NCBI RefSeq assembly: GCF_016820555.1
Contig: NZ_JADHDW010000006.1
Span: 62,001-126,000, forward strand
Source of the DNA: Bacillus sp. REN10
Lineage (GTDB): Bacteria > Bacillota > Bacilli > Bacillales > Domibacillaceae
DNA length: 64,000 bases
Reading direction: 5' to 3'
Within the stretch, counting starts at the first letter, position 1; every line of letters begins with the position of its first letter. A program made the translations under genes and the position numbers. Positions 18,513 to 30,927 of this stretch are shown here, in pieces. The notes under the pieces were generated by a model. That model was given only the letters and a program-made list of their open reading frames with translations. It ran no database searches and was not told the origin of the DNA.

Positions 18513-19649
18513 ATGGAATTGCGTTTTACAGAAGAGCAAGAAATGATGCGAAAAATGGTGAGAGATTTTGCGGAGACCGAAATTACTCCGTGGATTGAGC
18601 GCATGGAAGAAGGGGAATTCCCGCGCGAAATCTTAAATAAAATGGCCGAATTAGGATTAATGGGCATCACGATTCCAGAAGAGTACGGCGGAAGTGAAAT
18701 GGATTTCACTTCCTACATTATCGCCATTCATGAATTGTCTAAAGTTAGCGCGACAGTTGGGGTGATTTTATCCGTTCATACATCGGTCGGAACGAACCCG
18801 ATTCTTTATTTCGGAACGGAAGAGCAAAAGAGAAAATATGTGCCTAAACTAGCAGCGGGAGAATATTTAGGAGCATTTTGCTTAACTGAGCCTAGCGCGG
18901 GTTCAGATGCAGCTAGCTTGAAAACGAGAGCGGTCAAACAAGGGGATCAATATATTATTAACGGCTCAAAAGTGTTTATCACAAATGGAGGAGAAGCAGA
19001 TACATATATTGTCTTTGCTTCTACTAATCCTGAATTGGGAAGCAAAGGGGTTTCAGCGTTCATCGTTGAAAAAGATACGCCGGGGCTTGTGATCGGCAAG
19101 GACGAACATAAAATGGGTCTTCATGGCTCGCGCACGGTGCAATTGACATTTGAAGATATGCAAGTGCCCGCTGCGAATCTCCTCGGTCAAGAAGGAGAAG
19201 GGTTTAAAATTGCCATGGCAAACCTTGATGTTGGCCGGATTGGTATTGCTGCTCAGTCGTTGGGGATCGCTGAGGCAGCCTTACAAGAAGCGACCAACTA
19301 TTCAAAGGAACGTAAACAATTTGGCAAACCGATTGCTGCTCAGCAAGGGCTTGCTTTTAAATTAGCAGATATGGCAACGAGTGTAGAAGCAGCGAAACTA
19401 CTTGTGTATCGTGCGGCTAATTTACGTACTCAAGGACTCCCTTGTGGAAAAGAAGCTTCAATGGCTAAATTATTTGCCTCAAAAACAGCAGTGGATGTCT
19501 CCATTGAAGCTGTTCAAGTGCACGGAGGCTATGGATATACGAAAGAGTATGCCGTGGAACGTTATTTCAGAGATGCGAAAGTCACAGAAATTTACGAAGG
19601 TACTAGCGAAATTCAAAAGCTTGTTATTAGTAAGCAGCTCATTAAATAA
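18513..19649 (+). CDS. Acyl-CoA dehydrogenase (first of two)
   Basis: 378-residue FAD enzyme of the short/medium or branched acyl-CoA dehydrogenase type. It has the N-terminal helical domain ([19 protein letters not shown]), the FAD/substrate segment [13 protein letters not shown], and a C-terminal catalytic Glu at about residue 362 in IYEGTSEIQ. It is related to MmgC-type enzymes. It is paralogous to the following gene, with the same fold and motifs but clearly diverged sequence, so the pair probably differs in chain length or branching preference. GGGGG precedes the ATG. Confidence 0.93.
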   Translation: MELRFTEEQEMMRKMVRDFAETEITPWIERMEEGEFPREILNKMAELGLMGITIPEEYGGSEMDFTSYIIAIHELSKVSATVGVILSVHTSVGTNPILYFGTEEQKRKYVPKLAAGEYLGAFCLTEPSAGSDAASLKTRAVKQGDQYIINGSKVFITNGGEADTYIVFASTNPELGSKGVSAFIVEKDTPGLVIGKDEHKMGLHGSRTVQLTFEDMQVPAANLLGQEGEGFKIAMANLDVGRIGIAAQSLGIAEAALQEATNYSKERKQFGKPIAAQQGLAFKLADMATSVEAAKLLVYRAANLRTQGLPCGKEASMAKLFASKTAVDVSIEAVQVHGGYGYTKEYAVERYFRDAKVTEIYEGTSEIQKLVISKQLIK

Positions 19650-19672
19650 ATAAAAAGGGATGGAGAAATGAG

Positions 19673-20812
19673 ATGAACTTTCAATTAACAGAAGAACATG
19701 AAATGATTCGCAAGATGGTACGGGACTTTGCAAAAAATGAAGTGGAACCGACAGCAGCTGAACGCGATGAAGAAGAACGTTTTGATATAGAACTGTTTCA
19801 AAAAATGGCGGAACTTGGCTTAACAGGCATTCCGTGGCCAGAAGAATACGGCGGTATCGGCAGCGACTATTTAGCTTATTGTATCGCTGTGGAAGAGTTA
19901 TCACGCGTCTGCGCTTCAACAGGTGTAACATTATCTGCTCATACATCTTTAGCGGGTTGGCCTGTCTACAAATTTGGTACAGAAGAACAAAAACAAAAAT
20001 ATTTAAAACCGATGGCACAAGGGGAAAAAATCGGTGCATACGGATTAACAGAACCAGGTTCAGGATCTGATGCAGGCGGCATGAAAACAACCGCTCGTTT
20101 AGACGGTGATGATTATATTTTAAATGGATCTAAAATTTTCATCACAAATGGTGGCATTGCTGACATCTATATTGTGTTTGCGTTAACAGATCCAGAATCC
20201 AAACACCGCGGTACAACAGCCTTTATCGTAGAAAAAGACTTCCCAGGCTTCTCCGTGGGCAAAAAAGAAAAGAAACTGGGTATTCGTTCATCACCTACTA
20301 CTGAAATTATTTTTGAAGACTGCCGTGTGCCGAAAGAAAATGTGTTAGGCGAAGTAGGAGATGGCTTTAAAGTCGCGATGATGACGTTAGATGGTGGTCG
20401 TAACGGAATTGCTGCTCAAGCAGTAGGAATTGCTCAAGGTGCGTTAGATGCTTCGATCGAGTACGCGAAAGAGCGTAAACAATTTGGCAAACCGATCGTT
20501 GCCAACCAAGGCATTTCATTTAAAATTGCAGATATGGCAACAGCGGTAGAAGCCTCACGTTTGCTGACATACCAAGCTGCTTGGCTAGAATCTAAAGGAC
20601 TACCATACGGAAAAGAATCCGCTATGTCCAAATTAATGGCTGGTGACACAGCAATGAAAGTCACAACAGAAGCCGTTCAAATTTTCGGTGGCTACGGTTA
20701 CACAAAAGATTATCCAGTTGAACGATTCATGCGCGATGCTAAAATCACGCAAATTTACGAAGGCACACAAGAAATCCAGCGCCTAGTCATTTCAAGAATG
20801 GTGACAAAATAA
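19673..20812 (+). CDS. acdA: Acyl-CoA dehydrogenase AcdA
   Basis: 379-residue acyl-CoA dehydrogenase closest in appearance to B. subtilis AcdA, which lies beside fadF there. Motifs: [32 protein letters not shown], catalytic Glu near residue 363 in IYEGTQEIQ, and an FAD-contact region [21 protein letters not shown]. It starts 23 bp after the upstream paralogue with AAAGGGATGGAG before the ATG. A bulged hairpin follows at 20886-20932. Electron transfer flavoprotein genes are not in this window. Confidence 0.93.
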   Translation: MNFQLTEEHEMIRKMVRDFAKNEVEPTAAERDEEERFDIELFQKMAELGLTGIPWPEEYGGIGSDYLAYCIAVEELSRVCASTGVTLSAHTSLAGWPVYKFGTEEQKQKYLKPMAQGEKIGAYGLTEPGSGSDAGGMKTTARLDGDDYILNGSKIFITNGGIADIYIVFALTDPESKHRGTTAFIVEKDFPGFSVGKKEKKLGIRSSPTTEIIFEDCRVPKENVLGEVGDGFKVAMMTLDGGRNGIAAQAVGIAQGALDASIEYAKERKQFGKPIVANQGISFKIADMATAVEASRLLTYQAAWLESKGLPYGKESAMSKLMAGDTAMKVTTEAVQIFGGYGYTKDYPVERFMRDAKITQIYEGTQEIQRLVISRMVTK

Positions 20813-20885
20813 GAAAAGTAAAACTGGCTGTAAAATTGAAAAGAGCTTTCAAAAAACCAAAGAAACAAAAATTTAGCTATAAGAC

Positions 20886-20936
20886 AGGAGCAGAGGAGGG
20901 GCATTCAATCCTCTCGTCTGCTTTTCCTCCTTGCTA
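20886..20936 (+). terminator. Possible terminator acdA/tetR
   Basis: AGCAGAGGAGG pairs with CCTCTCGTCTGCT with a two-base bulge, followed by TTTCC. The weak T run suggests partial termination before the regulator gene. Confidence 0.4.
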
Positions 20937-20968
20937 TCTGTATGTTCAAATAAAGGCGGTTGATAAAA

Positions 20969-21607
20969 ATGGATGCAAATAAACGACCAGTCTATGCATC
21001 TGTCAAAGATGAACAGTTAATTCAAAAAAGACGGGCCGAAATGATCAAAGGGGCGGTCAATCTTTTTAAACAAAAAGGCTTTCATCGGACAACAACGAGA
21101 GAGATTGCGAAAGCATCGGGGTTTAGCATCGGTACTTTATATGAATATATCCGAACAAAAGAGGATGTTCTTTATCTTGTATGTGACAGTATTTATGACC
21201 AGGTAAAAGATCGTCTGCAACGAATTGATTTAGAAGCAGGAACACTCGATAGTTTAAAGTTGGGGATCGGTTATTATTTTAAAGTCATGGACGATATGCA
21301 GGATGAAGTGCTTGTAATGTACCAGGAAGCGAAATCACTTTCAAAGGATGCACTGCCATATGTATTGAAAAAGGAAATGGACATGGTCAGCATGTTTGAA
21401 ACATTGATTCGCCGCTGTGTCGAAACAAAGGCATTGGATATGGATGAGCGGACGATTCATATGCTGGCTCAAAATATTTTCGTACAAGGACAAATGTGGG
21501 GGTTCCGTCGCTGGAGTTTAAGAAATTCTTTTACACTTGATGACTACATTCACTTACAGACGGAGTTGCTTTTTTCCGGTATTAATGGATACAAAACAAA
21601 AAGCTAA
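20969..21607 (+). CDS. TetR-family regulator of acyl-CoA genes
   Basis: 212-residue TetR/AcrR repressor. The N-terminal helix-turn-helix is readable (MIKGAVNLFKQKGFHRTTTREIAKASGFSIGTLYEYIRTKEDVL, residues ~28-70); the ligand-binding C-terminal domain is unassigned. The frame begins at TTG 20960, but AAGGCGG is too close to it; the ATG at 20969 is preferred. It ends 12 bp before the isobutyryl-CoA mutase gene, so the two are co-transcribed. By context it probably senses an acyl-CoA and may bind the two TGACTGAAyGCTC operators; this is inference. It is not clearly the FadR orthologue. Confidence 0.88.
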   Translation: MDANKRPVYASVKDEQLIQKRRAEMIKGAVNLFKQKGFHRTTTREIAKASGFSIGTLYEYIRTKEDVLYLVCDSIYDQVKDRLQRIDLEAGTLDSLKLGIGYYFKVMDDMQDEVLVMYQEAKSLSKDALPYVLKKEMDMVSMFETLIRRCVETKALDMDERTIHMLAQNIFVQGQMWGFRRWSLRNSFTLDDYIHLQTELLFSGINGYKTKS

Positions 21608-21619
21608 GGGGGAAGTAGC

Positions 21620-24600
21620 ATGGGTCAAACAATGGAGATTTACAAGCCTAAACATCATATTCGTTTTGTGACAGCGTCTAGTCTTTTTGATGGGCATGAT
21701 GCCTCAATTAATATTATGCGCCGAATCTTGCAATCTAGCGGAGCGGAAGTCATTCATCTCGGACATAATCGTTCTGTGGAAGAGATTGTGAACGCTGCTA
21801 TTCAAGAGGATGTACAAGGGATTGCGATCTCTTCTTATCAAGGGGGACATGTTGAATATTTTAAATACGTGTATGACTTGCTGAAGGAAAGAGGATGTTC
21901 GCATATCCGCATTTACGGAGGTGGAGGAGGCGTCATCATTCCTAAAGAAATTAAGGAGCTTCATGACTATGGGATTGCCCGCATCTTCTCTCCGGAGGAT
22001 GGCCGCCAATATGGCTTGCAAGGCATGATTAACCGGATGCTCGAGGAATGTGATTATTCCACCGTTACAAGCTCGGTGAAAGAGGAGCTTGATCAGCTGT
22101 TACATGGTGATATTCCAGTTGTTTCAAAGTTGATTTCGCTTGCTGAAGATCAGATTGATGCGGATGAGGAGAAACAAGCACAAGCGAAAGAAATTTTTGA
22201 ACGGATTGAATCGATGGGAGGACATGCGCCTGTTGTTGGGATTACCGGCACAGGAGGCGCAGGAAAAAGCTCGCTGACCGATGAGTTGATTCGCCGTTTT
22301 TTAAATGAAATTCCAGATAAAAAAGTAGCCGTCTTATCCATCGACCCAACAAAGCAAAAAACGGGTGGCGCGTTGCTCGGTGACCGAATTCGCATGAATG
22401 CCATCTTCAATCAGCGCGTATTTATGCGCAGCTTGGCGACAAGAAACTCTCGCACTGAGCTATCATTGGCGATTAAAGATGCGATTAAAGTCGTCCAAGC
22501 GGCACAATATGATTTAATCATCGTTGAAACAAGCGGGATCGGTCAAGGGGATGCCGAGATCGCTGATATTTCTGATGTATCGATGTATGTGATGACAAGT
22601 GAATTTGGAGCGCCATCGCAGTTGGAAAAAATTGATATGATCGACTTTGCTGATTTAATTGTCATCAATAAATTTGAAAGAAAAGGTTCGGAAGATGCGA
22701 AGCGGCAAGTCCAAAAGCAGTATCAGCGCAGCCGCAATCTATTTGACAAGCCACTTGATGAGATGCCGGTGTATGGAACGATTGCGAGCCAGTTTAATGA
22801 TCAAGGAACAAATGCCTTATTTGCGGCTTTAGTGGAAACAATTAATGAGAAAACAGGAAAAGACTGGGCTGCTTCTTTTAGCAAAAAAGCGAATGTCGAG
22901 AAGCAAAACGTGATTATTCCAAACGAGCGCCGTTACTACTTGCGCGAAATCACAGAAACGGTGCGCGGTTATCATAAACGGGCGGACGAACAAGTAAACA
23001 TCGCTCGTCGATTGTTCCAGTTAGAAGGAGCGATTGAAGAAGTAAAGGCAAAAGAAAAAAATGAAGAAGTTCTTCGTTCGCTAGAAGCGTTAAAAGCATC
23101 GCTTGAGGATCAGTTAACAGCAGAGTCGAAACATATTCTTCGCGGCTGGCAGGAGTTGCGTGAAAAATATGCGGGTGAAAAGCTTGTCACAAAGGTTCGC
23201 GATAAAGAAATTGTCACGGAGCTAACGACGACTAGCTTGTCCGGTCTGCCGATTCCGAAAGTATCGTTGCCGAAATTCGCTGATTACGGGGAAATTCTCC
23301 GCTGGGTGTACCGCGAAAATGTGCCGGGTTCTTTCCCTTACACAGCAGGCGTGTTTCCGTTTAAACGAAAAGGGGAAGATCCGAAGCGTCAGTTTGCGGG
23401 AGAAGGAACGCCGGAAAGAACGAATCGCCGCTTCCACTACTTATCAAAAGATGATACAGCGAAGCGTTTAAGTACAGCCTTTGACTCGGTAACATTGTAC
23501 GGAGAGGATCCGGATTACCGCCCAGATATTTTCGGTAAGATTGGCGAGAGCGGCGTGAACGTTTGTACTTTAGATGATATGAAAAAGCTGTACCAAGGCT
23601 TTGACCTTTGCCATCCGTCTACCTCTGTATCGATGACGATTAACGGGCCGGCACCAATTATTTTGGCAATGTTTATGAATACAGCAATTGATCAGCAAGT
23701 GCGAGCTAAAGAAGAAGAACTTGGCCGAACACTGACGGTCGAAGAGTTCGCTGATGTTCGTTCGCAAACGCTGAAAACGGTGCGTGGAACAGTGCAAGCC
23801 GATATTTTAAAAGAAGATCAAGGACAAAACACATGTATTTTTTCTACAGAGTTTGCCTTGCGCCTCATGGGAGATATTCAGCAATATTTCATTGATCAAT
23901 CGGTGCGTAATTATTACTCTGTGTCGATCTCTGGTTATCATATTGCTGAAGCGGGAGCGAATCCAATTTCTCAGTTGGCCTTTACGCTCGCGAATGGATT
24001 TACGTATGTCGAATATTATTTAAGCCGCGGCATGGCTATCGATGATTTTGCACCTAACTTATCTTTCTTCTTCTCCAATGGTTTAGATCCGGAGTATACG
24101 GTTATTGGCCGTGTAGCCCGCCGGATTTGGGCGGTCACGATGAGAGAGAAGTACGGTGCGAATGAACGCTCTCAAAAATTAAAGTATCATGTGCAAACAT
24201 CTGGACGTTCGCTCCATGCACAGGAAATCGACTTTAATGATATTCGCACAACTTTACAAGCGTTAATGGCGCTACAAGATAACTGTAACTCGCTCCATAC
24301 GAATGCCTACGATGAAGCGATCACGACACCGACAGAAGAATCTGTCCGCCGGGCGATGGCGATTCAATTAATTATTACGAATGAGCACGGATTATCAAAA
24401 AATGAAAATCCGCTGCAAGGCTCATTTATTGCCGAAGAGTTGACAGACTTAGTGGAGGAAGCAGTGTTGCAAGAATTTGATCGCATTAATGATCGCGGCG
24501 GCGTACTTGGTGCGATGGAAACGCAATATCAGCGCGGAAAGATTCAAGAAGAGTCGATGCATTATGAAATGCTGAAACATACAGGTGAATTGCCGATTAT

Positions 24601-24889
24601 TGGCGTGAACACATACTTGAATCCAAACCCTCCATCTGAAGAGGACATCGACAATATGGAAATTGCCAGAGCAACCATCGAAGAGAAAGAACTACAAATT
24701 ACAAATTTACGTCACTTCCAGCAAAAACATCAAGATCAAACGGAAGTGGCATTACAGAAACTGAAACAAACAGCTATTAGCGGCGGCAATATTTTTGCAG
24801 AGCTAATGGATTGTGTGCAAGTCGCAAGTCTTGGCCAAATTACGAAAGCTCTCTATGAAGTGGGCGGCCAGTATAGAAGAAATATGTAA
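21620..24889 (+). CDS. icmF: Fused isobutyryl-CoA mutase IcmF
   Basis: 1089-residue adenosylcobalamin enzyme that interconverts isobutyryl-CoA and n-butyryl-CoA. Domain order: B12-binding domain (~15-140; cobalt ligand His26 in FDGHDAS), MeaB-like GTPase chaperone (~200-420; P-loop GTGGAGKSS), then the mutase barrel (~540-1080). Two residues separate this from methylmalonyl-CoA mutase: Phe579 in AGVFPFKR where the mutase has Tyr, and Gln736 in GQNTCIF where it has Arg. Both are the isobutyryl-type residues. The start is ATG at 21620 after AAGGGGGAAG. It links valine/branched-chain breakdown to the adjacent butyryl-CoA oxidation genes. Confidence 0.93.
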   Translation: MGQTMEIYKPKHHIRFVTASSLFDGHDASINIMRRILQSSGAEVIHLGHNRSVEEIVNAAIQEDVQGIAISSYQGGHVEYFKYVYDLLKERGCSHIRIYGGGGGVIIPKEIKELHDYGIARIFSPEDGRQYGLQGMINRMLEECDYSTVTSSVKEELDQLLHGDIPVVSKLISLAEDQIDADEEKQAQAKEIFERIESMGGHAPVVGITGTGGAGKSSLTDELIRRFLNEIPDKKVAVLSIDPTKQKTGGALLGDRIRMNAIFNQRVFMRSLATRNSRTELSLAIKDAIKVVQAAQYDLIIVETSGIGQGDAEIADISDVSMYVMTSEFGAPSQLEKIDMIDFADLIVINKFERKGSEDAKRQVQKQYQRSRNLFDKPLDEMPVYGTIASQFNDQGTNALFAALVETINEKTGKDWAASFSKKANVEKQNVIIPNERRYYLREITETVRGYHKRADEQVNIARRLFQLEGAIEEVKAKEKNEEVLRSLEALKASLEDQLTAESKHILRGWQELREKYAGEKLVTKVRDKEIVTELTTTSLSGLPIPKVSLPKFADYGEILRWVYRENVPGSFPYTAGVFPFKRKGEDPKRQFAGEGTPERTNRRFHYLSKDDTAKRLSTAFDSVTLYGEDPDYRPDIFGKIGESGVNVCTLDDMKKLYQGFDLCHPSTSVSMTINGPAPIILAMFMNTAIDQQVRAKEEELGRTLTVEEFADVRSQTLKTVRGTVQADILKEDQGQNTCIFSTEFALRLMGDIQQYFIDQSVRNYYSVSISGYHIAEAGANPISQLAFTLANGFTYVEYYLSRGMAIDDFAPNLSFFFSNGLDPEYTVIGRVARRIWAVTMREKYGANERSQKLKYHVQTSGRSLHAQEIDFNDIRTTLQALMALQDNCNSLHTNAYDEAITTPTEESVRRAMAIQLIITNEHGLSKNENPLQGSFIAEELTDLVEEAVLQEFDRINDRGGVLGAMETQYQRGKIQEESMHYEMLKHTGELPIIGVNTYLNPNPPSEEDIDNMEIARATIEEKELQITNLRHFQQKHQDQTEVALQKLKQTAISGGNIFAELMDCVQVASLGQITKALYEVGGQYRRNM

Positions 24890-24892
24890 AGT

Positions 24893-24943
24893 GAACAGAC
24901 CGCAAAAGGAAGGTATCTTATTTCTTTTGCGGTTCTTTTTTTT
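24893..24943 (+). terminator. Terminator after icmF
   Basis: ACCGCAAAAG / CTTTTGCGGT stem followed by eight T residues; ends the acyl-CoA block. Confidence 0.88.
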
Positions 24944-25056
24944 ACTTATGAATGTTCTTTGTTTTGGATATAAATGATCATGAATGCAACCTTTGCAATT
25001 TCTTAATATAAATTATACGGGATTTTTGTTTTATAAATGCTAGTTGTGAGTATACA

Positions 25057-25266
25057 ATGAGAATAAGGACAATGACGGGATGTGAAAAGGTGAAACAATT
25101 ACTCGGTTATATCATCATAGGTGTTGGGACTTTTGTGGTCATATGGTTATATAATAAACAGCTAGGATCGATTCCTTTTATTTTCCTTTCCTTATTCTTC
25201 TTTTACAAAGCGTTTATGGAACTAAAAAAGCCGAGAAAAGACTCACTAAATGAAAGCGTTAAGTAA
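25057..25266 (+). CDS. Small membrane protein, unknown
   Basis: Up to 69 residues. Two hydrophobic segments (LLGYIIIGVGTFVVIWLY and IPFIFLSLFFFYKAF) are joined by a short turn, followed by a Lys-rich tail; the pattern fits a small integral membrane protein. The start is uncertain: ATG at 25057 lacks a good ribosome site, and an in-frame GTG at 25090 directly follows AAAAGG. I do not recognise a family. It lies between icmF and rpoE and might be a taxon-restricted gene. Confidence 0.5.
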   Translation: MRIRTMTGCEKVKQLLGYIIIGVGTFVVIWLYNKQLGSIPFIFLSLFFFYKAFMELKKPRKDSLNESVK

Positions 25267-25466
25267 ATGTAGAAAAAAAGTAAGAATCTTAACATAAACT
25301 TATAGCATATTGAAAGTGGTTATGTTTATAATGAAAAATATGGCCTTTTTTGCTCTGAAATTGTTCGAAAGCAATCATATGTTGCCAAACGAATGGATAG
25401 GAAAGTGGTGCGAGCAAGACTCTGCTGCTTTGACAGGGTGTGTAAATAGAGAAGGGAAGTGCGGAT

Positions 25467-26012
25467 GTGAATTTAAAGCAATTGTCTAAAGAAGAACGAA
25501 AAGAAATGTCCTTTATTGAAGTGGCGTTTACTATTCTTGAAGAAAGCAAACAGCCCATTACATTTCAAGAAATGTTAAATCAAATCCAAGAGTATTTAGA
25601 GTTGAGCGATGCAGAGTTAAAACAGCGTATGGTTCAATTCTATACGGATTTAAATTTTGACGGCCGTTTTATCACGCTTGGTGAGAATCGTTGGGGACTT
25701 CGTGCATGGTACCCGGTTGACCAATTAGAAGAAGAAGTAGCACCAGCCGTGAAAACGAGAAAGAAAAAGACGAAAAAGGCTGTCAAAGAAGACTTCGATG
25801 AAGAAGAAGATCTCGAAGATCTGGATGAAGCAGATGAAGACTTTGATTTTGATGAAGAAGAGATCGATGAATTAGAAGATGAAGATGAAATCGAAGATCT
25901 TGAAGACTTAAATGAGTTAGATGACGAAGAAGAAGAAGAAGACTTCGATGAAGAACTAGTAGCTGAAGATGAATATGATCTGGATGAAGAGGAAGATGAC
26001 GATCAGAATTAA
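25467..26012 (+). CDS. rpoE: RNA polymerase delta subunit
   Basis: 181-residue delta factor of Gram-positive RNA polymerase, which speeds core recycling and sensitises initiation to nucleotide levels. The folded N-terminal HARE-HTH domain (~1-90, ending ENRWGLRAWYP) is followed by a Lys-rich patch (KTRKKKTKKAVK) and then about 75 residues almost entirely Asp and Glu, the usual disordered polyanionic tail. The start is GTG at 25467 after GGGAAG. The pyrG leader follows. Confidence 0.96.
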   Translation: MNLKQLSKEERKEMSFIEVAFTILEESKQPITFQEMLNQIQEYLELSDAELKQRMVQFYTDLNFDGRFITLGENRWGLRAWYPVDQLEEEVAPAVKTRKKKTKKAVKEDFDEEEDLEDLDEADEDFDFDEEEIDELEDEDEIEDLEDLNELDDEEEEEDFDEELVAEDEYDLDEEEDDDQN

Positions 26013-26029
26013 AGATTTTTAATCTTTTC

Positions 26030-26058
26030 TTGACTTATCTTGGCCCAAATTGTAGTAT
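26030..26058 (+). promoter_or_regulatory. pyrG promoter
   Basis: TTGACT, 17 bp, TAGTAT, with the expected start at GGGCTC (first G at 26066). The initial GGGC is the hallmark of pyrG promoters that use reiterative G addition when CTP is scarce. Confidence 0.75.
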
Positions 26059-26065
26059 TTTATTT

Positions 26066-27813
<1,748 letters not shown>

Positions 27814-27824
27814 TGAGACGAAAG

Positions 27825-27861
27825 CCGTTACAACGTGAGTGTACGTTGTAACGGTTTTTTT
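27825..27861 (+). terminator. Terminator after pyrG
   Basis: Eleven-base-pair stem CCGTTACAACG / CGTTGTAACGG followed by seven T residues. Confidence 0.9.
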
Positions 27862-27885
27862 GTATTTGGCCGATCTTTGTTTCAA

Positions 27886-27916
27886 AATAAAAAGCTGCCG
27901 TTATCAAGCGGCAACT
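27886..27916 (-). terminator. Terminator after ywjG
   Basis: On the minus strand TTGCCGC and GGCAGC pair around a short loop and are followed by a T5 tract. It overlaps the stop region of ywjG. Confidence 0.6.
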
Positions 27917-28438
27917 TTAATCGTTGTCTAATAAAATTTCATCCATCGTTAGTTTTAATAAAAAATAAATATAAAGAGCGGCAATGCTAGATGGAAAGGC
28001 AGTTCGCTCCCCTTGTTCATTTGGAAGCAAGCCCTTTAATACCTTCGTATCGATAAAGATGTCTGCTAAAGACTTTAATGATTCTTTCTCTGTAGGCCGA
28101 GCGCCGGCAATAGCGACAAACGGGATGTTTTTCTCTTGTAATTGCTTGGCGATCAGTAAAGCTTCATCGTCATCCGCAAAGCGGCTAATAAGAAGAAGGC
28201 GGTCGATTGGTGAAGCATCATGAGTCGACAAAAGTGGTTTCGCATGAGGAAGAGGTTCTGCTCCGAGCGCGACTTCCGCTTCTACCGCTTGCATTTCGTT
28301 GAAGCCTTTTATAAAAATAGTACCGTCGCCGATTGCGGCCTGTGCAAGCAAACGGGCACCGTCTTCAATTACTTCCGCTTCTTGATCAGCAATTCGCTGG
28401 AGTAGTCCATTTAATTGAGTAGAGAACATTTTAAGCAC
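27917..28438 (-). CDS. ywjG: DUF2529 family protein YwjG
   Basis: 173-residue protein of the DUF2529 family, whose fold resembles sugar isomerase (SIS) domains; function unknown. Conserved parts are [31 protein letters not shown] at the N-terminus and [26 protein letters not shown] near the C-terminus. The start is GTG at 28438, 7 bp from AGGAGG on the minus strand; an in-frame ATG lies three codons later. It is divergent from spo0F and convergent with pyrG. Confidence 0.87.
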   Translation of the reverse strand: MLKMFSTQLNGLLQRIADQEAEVIEDGARLLAQAAIGDGTIFIKGFNEMQAVEAEVALGAEPLPHAKPLLSTHDASPIDRLLLISRFADDDEALLIAKQLQEKNIPFVAIAGARPTEKESLKSLADIFIDTKVLKGLLPNEQGERTAFPSSIAALYIYFLLKLTMDEILLDND

Positions 28439-28495
28439 GAAAATTCCTCCTTTTCGCTAACTATTATACATTTGTTTCATTTGAGGAGCAAAGAA

Positions 28496-28524
28496 GGAGG
28501 ATATTGTAAATTAATTAGCGCAAT
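28496..28524 (+). promoter_or_regulatory. Candidate sigma-H promoter of spo0F
   Basis: GGAGGATAT fits the sigma-H -35 consensus RnAGGAWWW, and GCGCAAT, 13 bp later, fits RnnGAAT with one mismatch. spo0F is a known sigma-H gene in B. subtilis. The assignment is by pattern only. Confidence 0.45.
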
Positions 28525-28594
28525 AAGCAGGAATTTTTACAGCAGAAAAAGAAATAGAAACGTAAGAAGCGTGTACATAGTAGGGGGAATCGAT

Positions 28595-28957
28595 GTGAGT
28601 CAAAAAATATTAATTGTTGATGATCAATTTGGCATTCGAATTTTATTAAATGAAGTATTGCAAAAAGCAGGATATGAAACATTTCAAGCAGCAAATGGCG
28701 TTCAAGCATTAGAAATTGCCGAGGAACACCAGCCGGATTTGGTGTTATTAGATATGAAAATTCCCGGGATGGATGGAATTGAGATTTTGAAAAGACTGAA
28801 AGAAAAAAACAGCGACATTCGAGTCATCATTATGACGGCTTATGGAGAGCTGGATATGATTCAGGAAGCCAAAAATTTAGGCGCTTTGACTCACTTTGCG
28901 AAACCATTTGATATTGATGATATTCGCGAAACGGTGAAGGAGTATATTGCTTACTAA
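28595..28957 (+). CDS. spo0F: Sporulation phosphorelay response regulator Spo0F
   Basis: 120-residue stand-alone receiver domain that carries phosphate from sporulation kinases to Spo0B. The acidic pocket is Asp9-Asp10 (KILIVDDQ) and the phospho-acceptor is Asp53 ([10 protein letters not shown]). The switch Thr lies in IIMTAYGE and the invariant Lys in FAKPFD. There is no output domain. The start is GTG at 28595 with AGGGGG seven bases upstream; the 60 in-frame codons before it are not coding, since they overlap the ywjG leader. Confidence 0.96.
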   Translation: MSQKILIVDDQFGIRILLNEVLQKAGYETFQAANGVQALEIAEEHQPDLVLLDMKIPGMDGIEILKRLKEKNSDIRVIIMTAYGELDMIQEAKNLGALTHFAKPFDIDDIRETVKEYIAY

Positions 28958-29011
28958 GTTTCCATCGTCATGGCTGGATGAAGTCTGATCCGCCTTTGCT
29001 TCATCTCATTT

Positions 29012-29042
29012 CAGGCGTTAATTAAACGCCTCGCACTTTTGT
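29012..29042 (+). terminator. Weak terminator after spo0F
   Basis: AGGCGTT / AACGCCT with a five-base loop; the T tract begins only after CGCAC. Confidence 0.45.
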
Positions 29043-29126
29043 TTTGAAAGTTATTTTGGTATGATACAGAGTGAGAAATGAATAGGTCAGAATACTGACA
29101 ACAGATGATCAAGGAGGAAAACATTT

Positions 29127-29990
29127 ATGCCTTTAGTTTCCATGACAGAGATGCTTAACAAAGCAAAAGAAGAAAAATACGCTGTAGGGCAATTTAACTT
29201 AAATAATCTTGAATTCACTCAAGCGATTTTACAAGCAGCAGAAGAAGAAAAATCACCTGTAATTCTTGGGGTTTCTGAAGGCGCTGCTCGCTACATGGGT
29301 GGTTTTAAATTCGTTGTTGCCATGGTTAAAGCGTTAATGGAAGAGTACAACGTAACTGTACCAGTAGCTATTCATTTAGATCACGGTTCAAGCTTTGAAA
29401 TGTGTGCAAAAGCAATTCATGCAGGATTTACTTCTGTTATGATTGATGGATCTCATCATCCGTTAGAAGAAAATATTGCATTAACGAAAAAAGTAGTTGA
29501 ACTTGCGCACATTCATGGTGTATCTGTAGAGGCGGAGCTCGGACGCATCGGCGGTCAAGAGGACGATCTTATTGTAGATGATGCAGAAGCGATGTATGCC
29601 ATTCCTGCTGAGTGTGATCAATTAGTTCGTGAAACAGGTGTAGACTGCTTTGCACCTGCATTAGGCTCTGTCCATGGACCTTACAAAGGTGAACCAAACC
29701 TTGGTTTTGATCGTATGGAAGAAGTGATGAATTTAACAGGGGTACCGTTAGTGCTTCATGGCGGTACAGGCATCCCAACAAAAGATATCCAAAAAGCCAT
29801 CTCTTTAGGAACAGCAAAGATTAATGTAAACACAGAAAACCAAATTGCTTCAGCGAAAACAGTTCGTGAAGTATTAGCTGAAAAACCAGATCTATACGAT
29901 CCACGCAAATACTTAGGACCTGCACGCGATACGATTAAAGAAACAGTTAAAGGCAAAATGCGTGAATTTGGTTCTTCAGGTAAAGCGTAA
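29127..29990 (+). CDS. fbaA: Class II fructose-bisphosphate aldolase
   Basis: 287-residue zinc-dependent aldolase of glycolysis and gluconeogenesis, cleaving fructose 1,6-bisphosphate to two triose phosphates. Zinc ligands and active site: [38 protein letters not shown] and [11 protein letters not shown] strong AAGGAGG precedes the ATG at 29127. A possible extended -10 (TGGTATGAT, 29057-29065) is the only promoter trace I see. Codon use is that of a highly expressed gene. Confidence 0.97.
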   Translation: MPLVSMTEMLNKAKEEKYAVGQFNLNNLEFTQAILQAAEEEKSPVILGVSEGAARYMGGFKFVVAMVKALMEEYNVTVPVAIHLDHGSSFEMCAKAIHAGFTSVMIDGSHHPLEENIALTKKVVELAHIHGVSVEAELGRIGGQEDDLIVDDAEAMYAIPAECDQLVRETGVDCFAPALGSVHGPYKGEPNLGFDRMEEVMNLTGVPLVLHGGTGIPTKDIQKAISLGTAKINVNTENQIASAKTVREVLAEKPDLYDPRKYLGPARDTIKETVKGKMREFGSSGKA

Positions 29991-30012
29991 AAAATATATC
30001 AAAAGCACTAGC

Positions 30013-30057
30013 GAAACCGCCTTATTGAGTAAGGCGGTTTCCGTGCATATTTTTTTA
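30013..30057 (+). terminator. Terminator after fbaA
   Basis: Perfect 12-bp stem GAAACCGCCTTA / TAAGGCGGTTTC; a T7 tract follows after eight bases. Confidence 0.8.
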
Positions 30058-30156
30058 ATAAACGTATTTTCTAAAAAAATACTCAGATTCCAGTAATTCT
30101 GGCATGACGCAATGAATGCACACACAATATTGGTTGATAAAAAGGAGAGTTGAATG

Positions 30157-30804
30157 ATGAAGTTATTTATTGATACAGCAAATATGGAAGAAATTAAGGA
30201 AGCCCATTCTTGGGGCATTTTATCAGGAGTAACAACGAACCCTTCTTTAGTGGCAAAGGAAGATGTTCCATTCCATGAACGTCTTCGTGAAATTACAGAT
30301 TTAGTCAGTGATTCAGTCAGCGCTGAAGTTATTGCTCTTGATGCCGAGGGAATGATCGAAGAAGGCCGTGAACTAGCAAAAATCGCTCCAAATATTACAG
30401 TAAAAGTACCGATGACGCCAGACGGATTAAAGGCGGTAGCTACTTTTGCGAAAGAAGGCATTAAAACGAATGTGACTTTGATCTTCAGTGCCAACCAAGC
30501 TCTATTAGCTGCGCGTGCAGGCGCTACATATGTATCTCCATTTTTAGGACGCTTAGATGATATCGGTACAGACGGATTACACTTAATTGAAGAAATTGCG
30601 GAGATTTTTACGATTCATGGAATTGAAACTGAAATTATCGCCGCATCTATTCGCCATCCTCAACATGTCACACAAGCAGCTCTTCGCGGGGCGCATATTT
30701 CGACTATTCCATTTAAAGTATTGCAGCAAATGTTTAAACATCCATTAACAGATAAAGGAATCGATGCGTTTCTTGCTGATTGGGAACAACGAAAAGCAAA
30801 ATAA
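30157..30804 (+). CDS. tal: Transaldolase (small, class 3B type)
   Basis: 215-residue transaldolase of the compact MipB/TalC family, transferring dihydroxyacetone units between sugar phosphates in the pentose phosphate pathway. The Schiff-base Lys is in [12 protein letters not shown], with GVTTNPSL near the N-terminus and ASIRHPQHV near the C-terminus. Members may instead have fructose-6-phosphate aldolase activity, which cannot be excluded. Adjacent ATG codons at 30154 and 30157 follow AAAGGAGAG; 30157 fits better. Confidence 0.94.
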   Translation: MKLFIDTANMEEIKEAHSWGILSGVTTNPSLVAKEDVPFHERLREITDLVSDSVSAEVIALDAEGMIEEGRELAKIAPNITVKVPMTPDGLKAVATFAKEGIKTNVTLIFSANQALLAARAGATYVSPFLGRLDDIGTDGLHLIEEIAEIFTIHGIETEIIAASIRHPQHVTQAALRGAHISTIPFKVLQQMFKHPLTDKGIDAFLADWEQRKAK

Positions 30805-30927
30805 TTTATGTTTATTACATGATTTACCTCCTTTGGGATAAACTATTATTTATCAAAATGTCTGTAAAACATCTAGGTATTATTCCTTTTCGATGCTTAG
30901 TCAGTGCGTGAAAGAAGGGAGTCAAAC

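Noticed and set aside
25300-25332. Sigma-A promoter of rpoE from TTGAAA and TATAAT
   Set aside because: The two hexamers are only 11 bp apart, too close for a normal promoter.
28415-28594. 60-codon extension upstream of spo0F
   Set aside because: Overlaps the ywjG start and the candidate sigma-H promoter; the GTG at 28595 has a good ribosome site and the family length.
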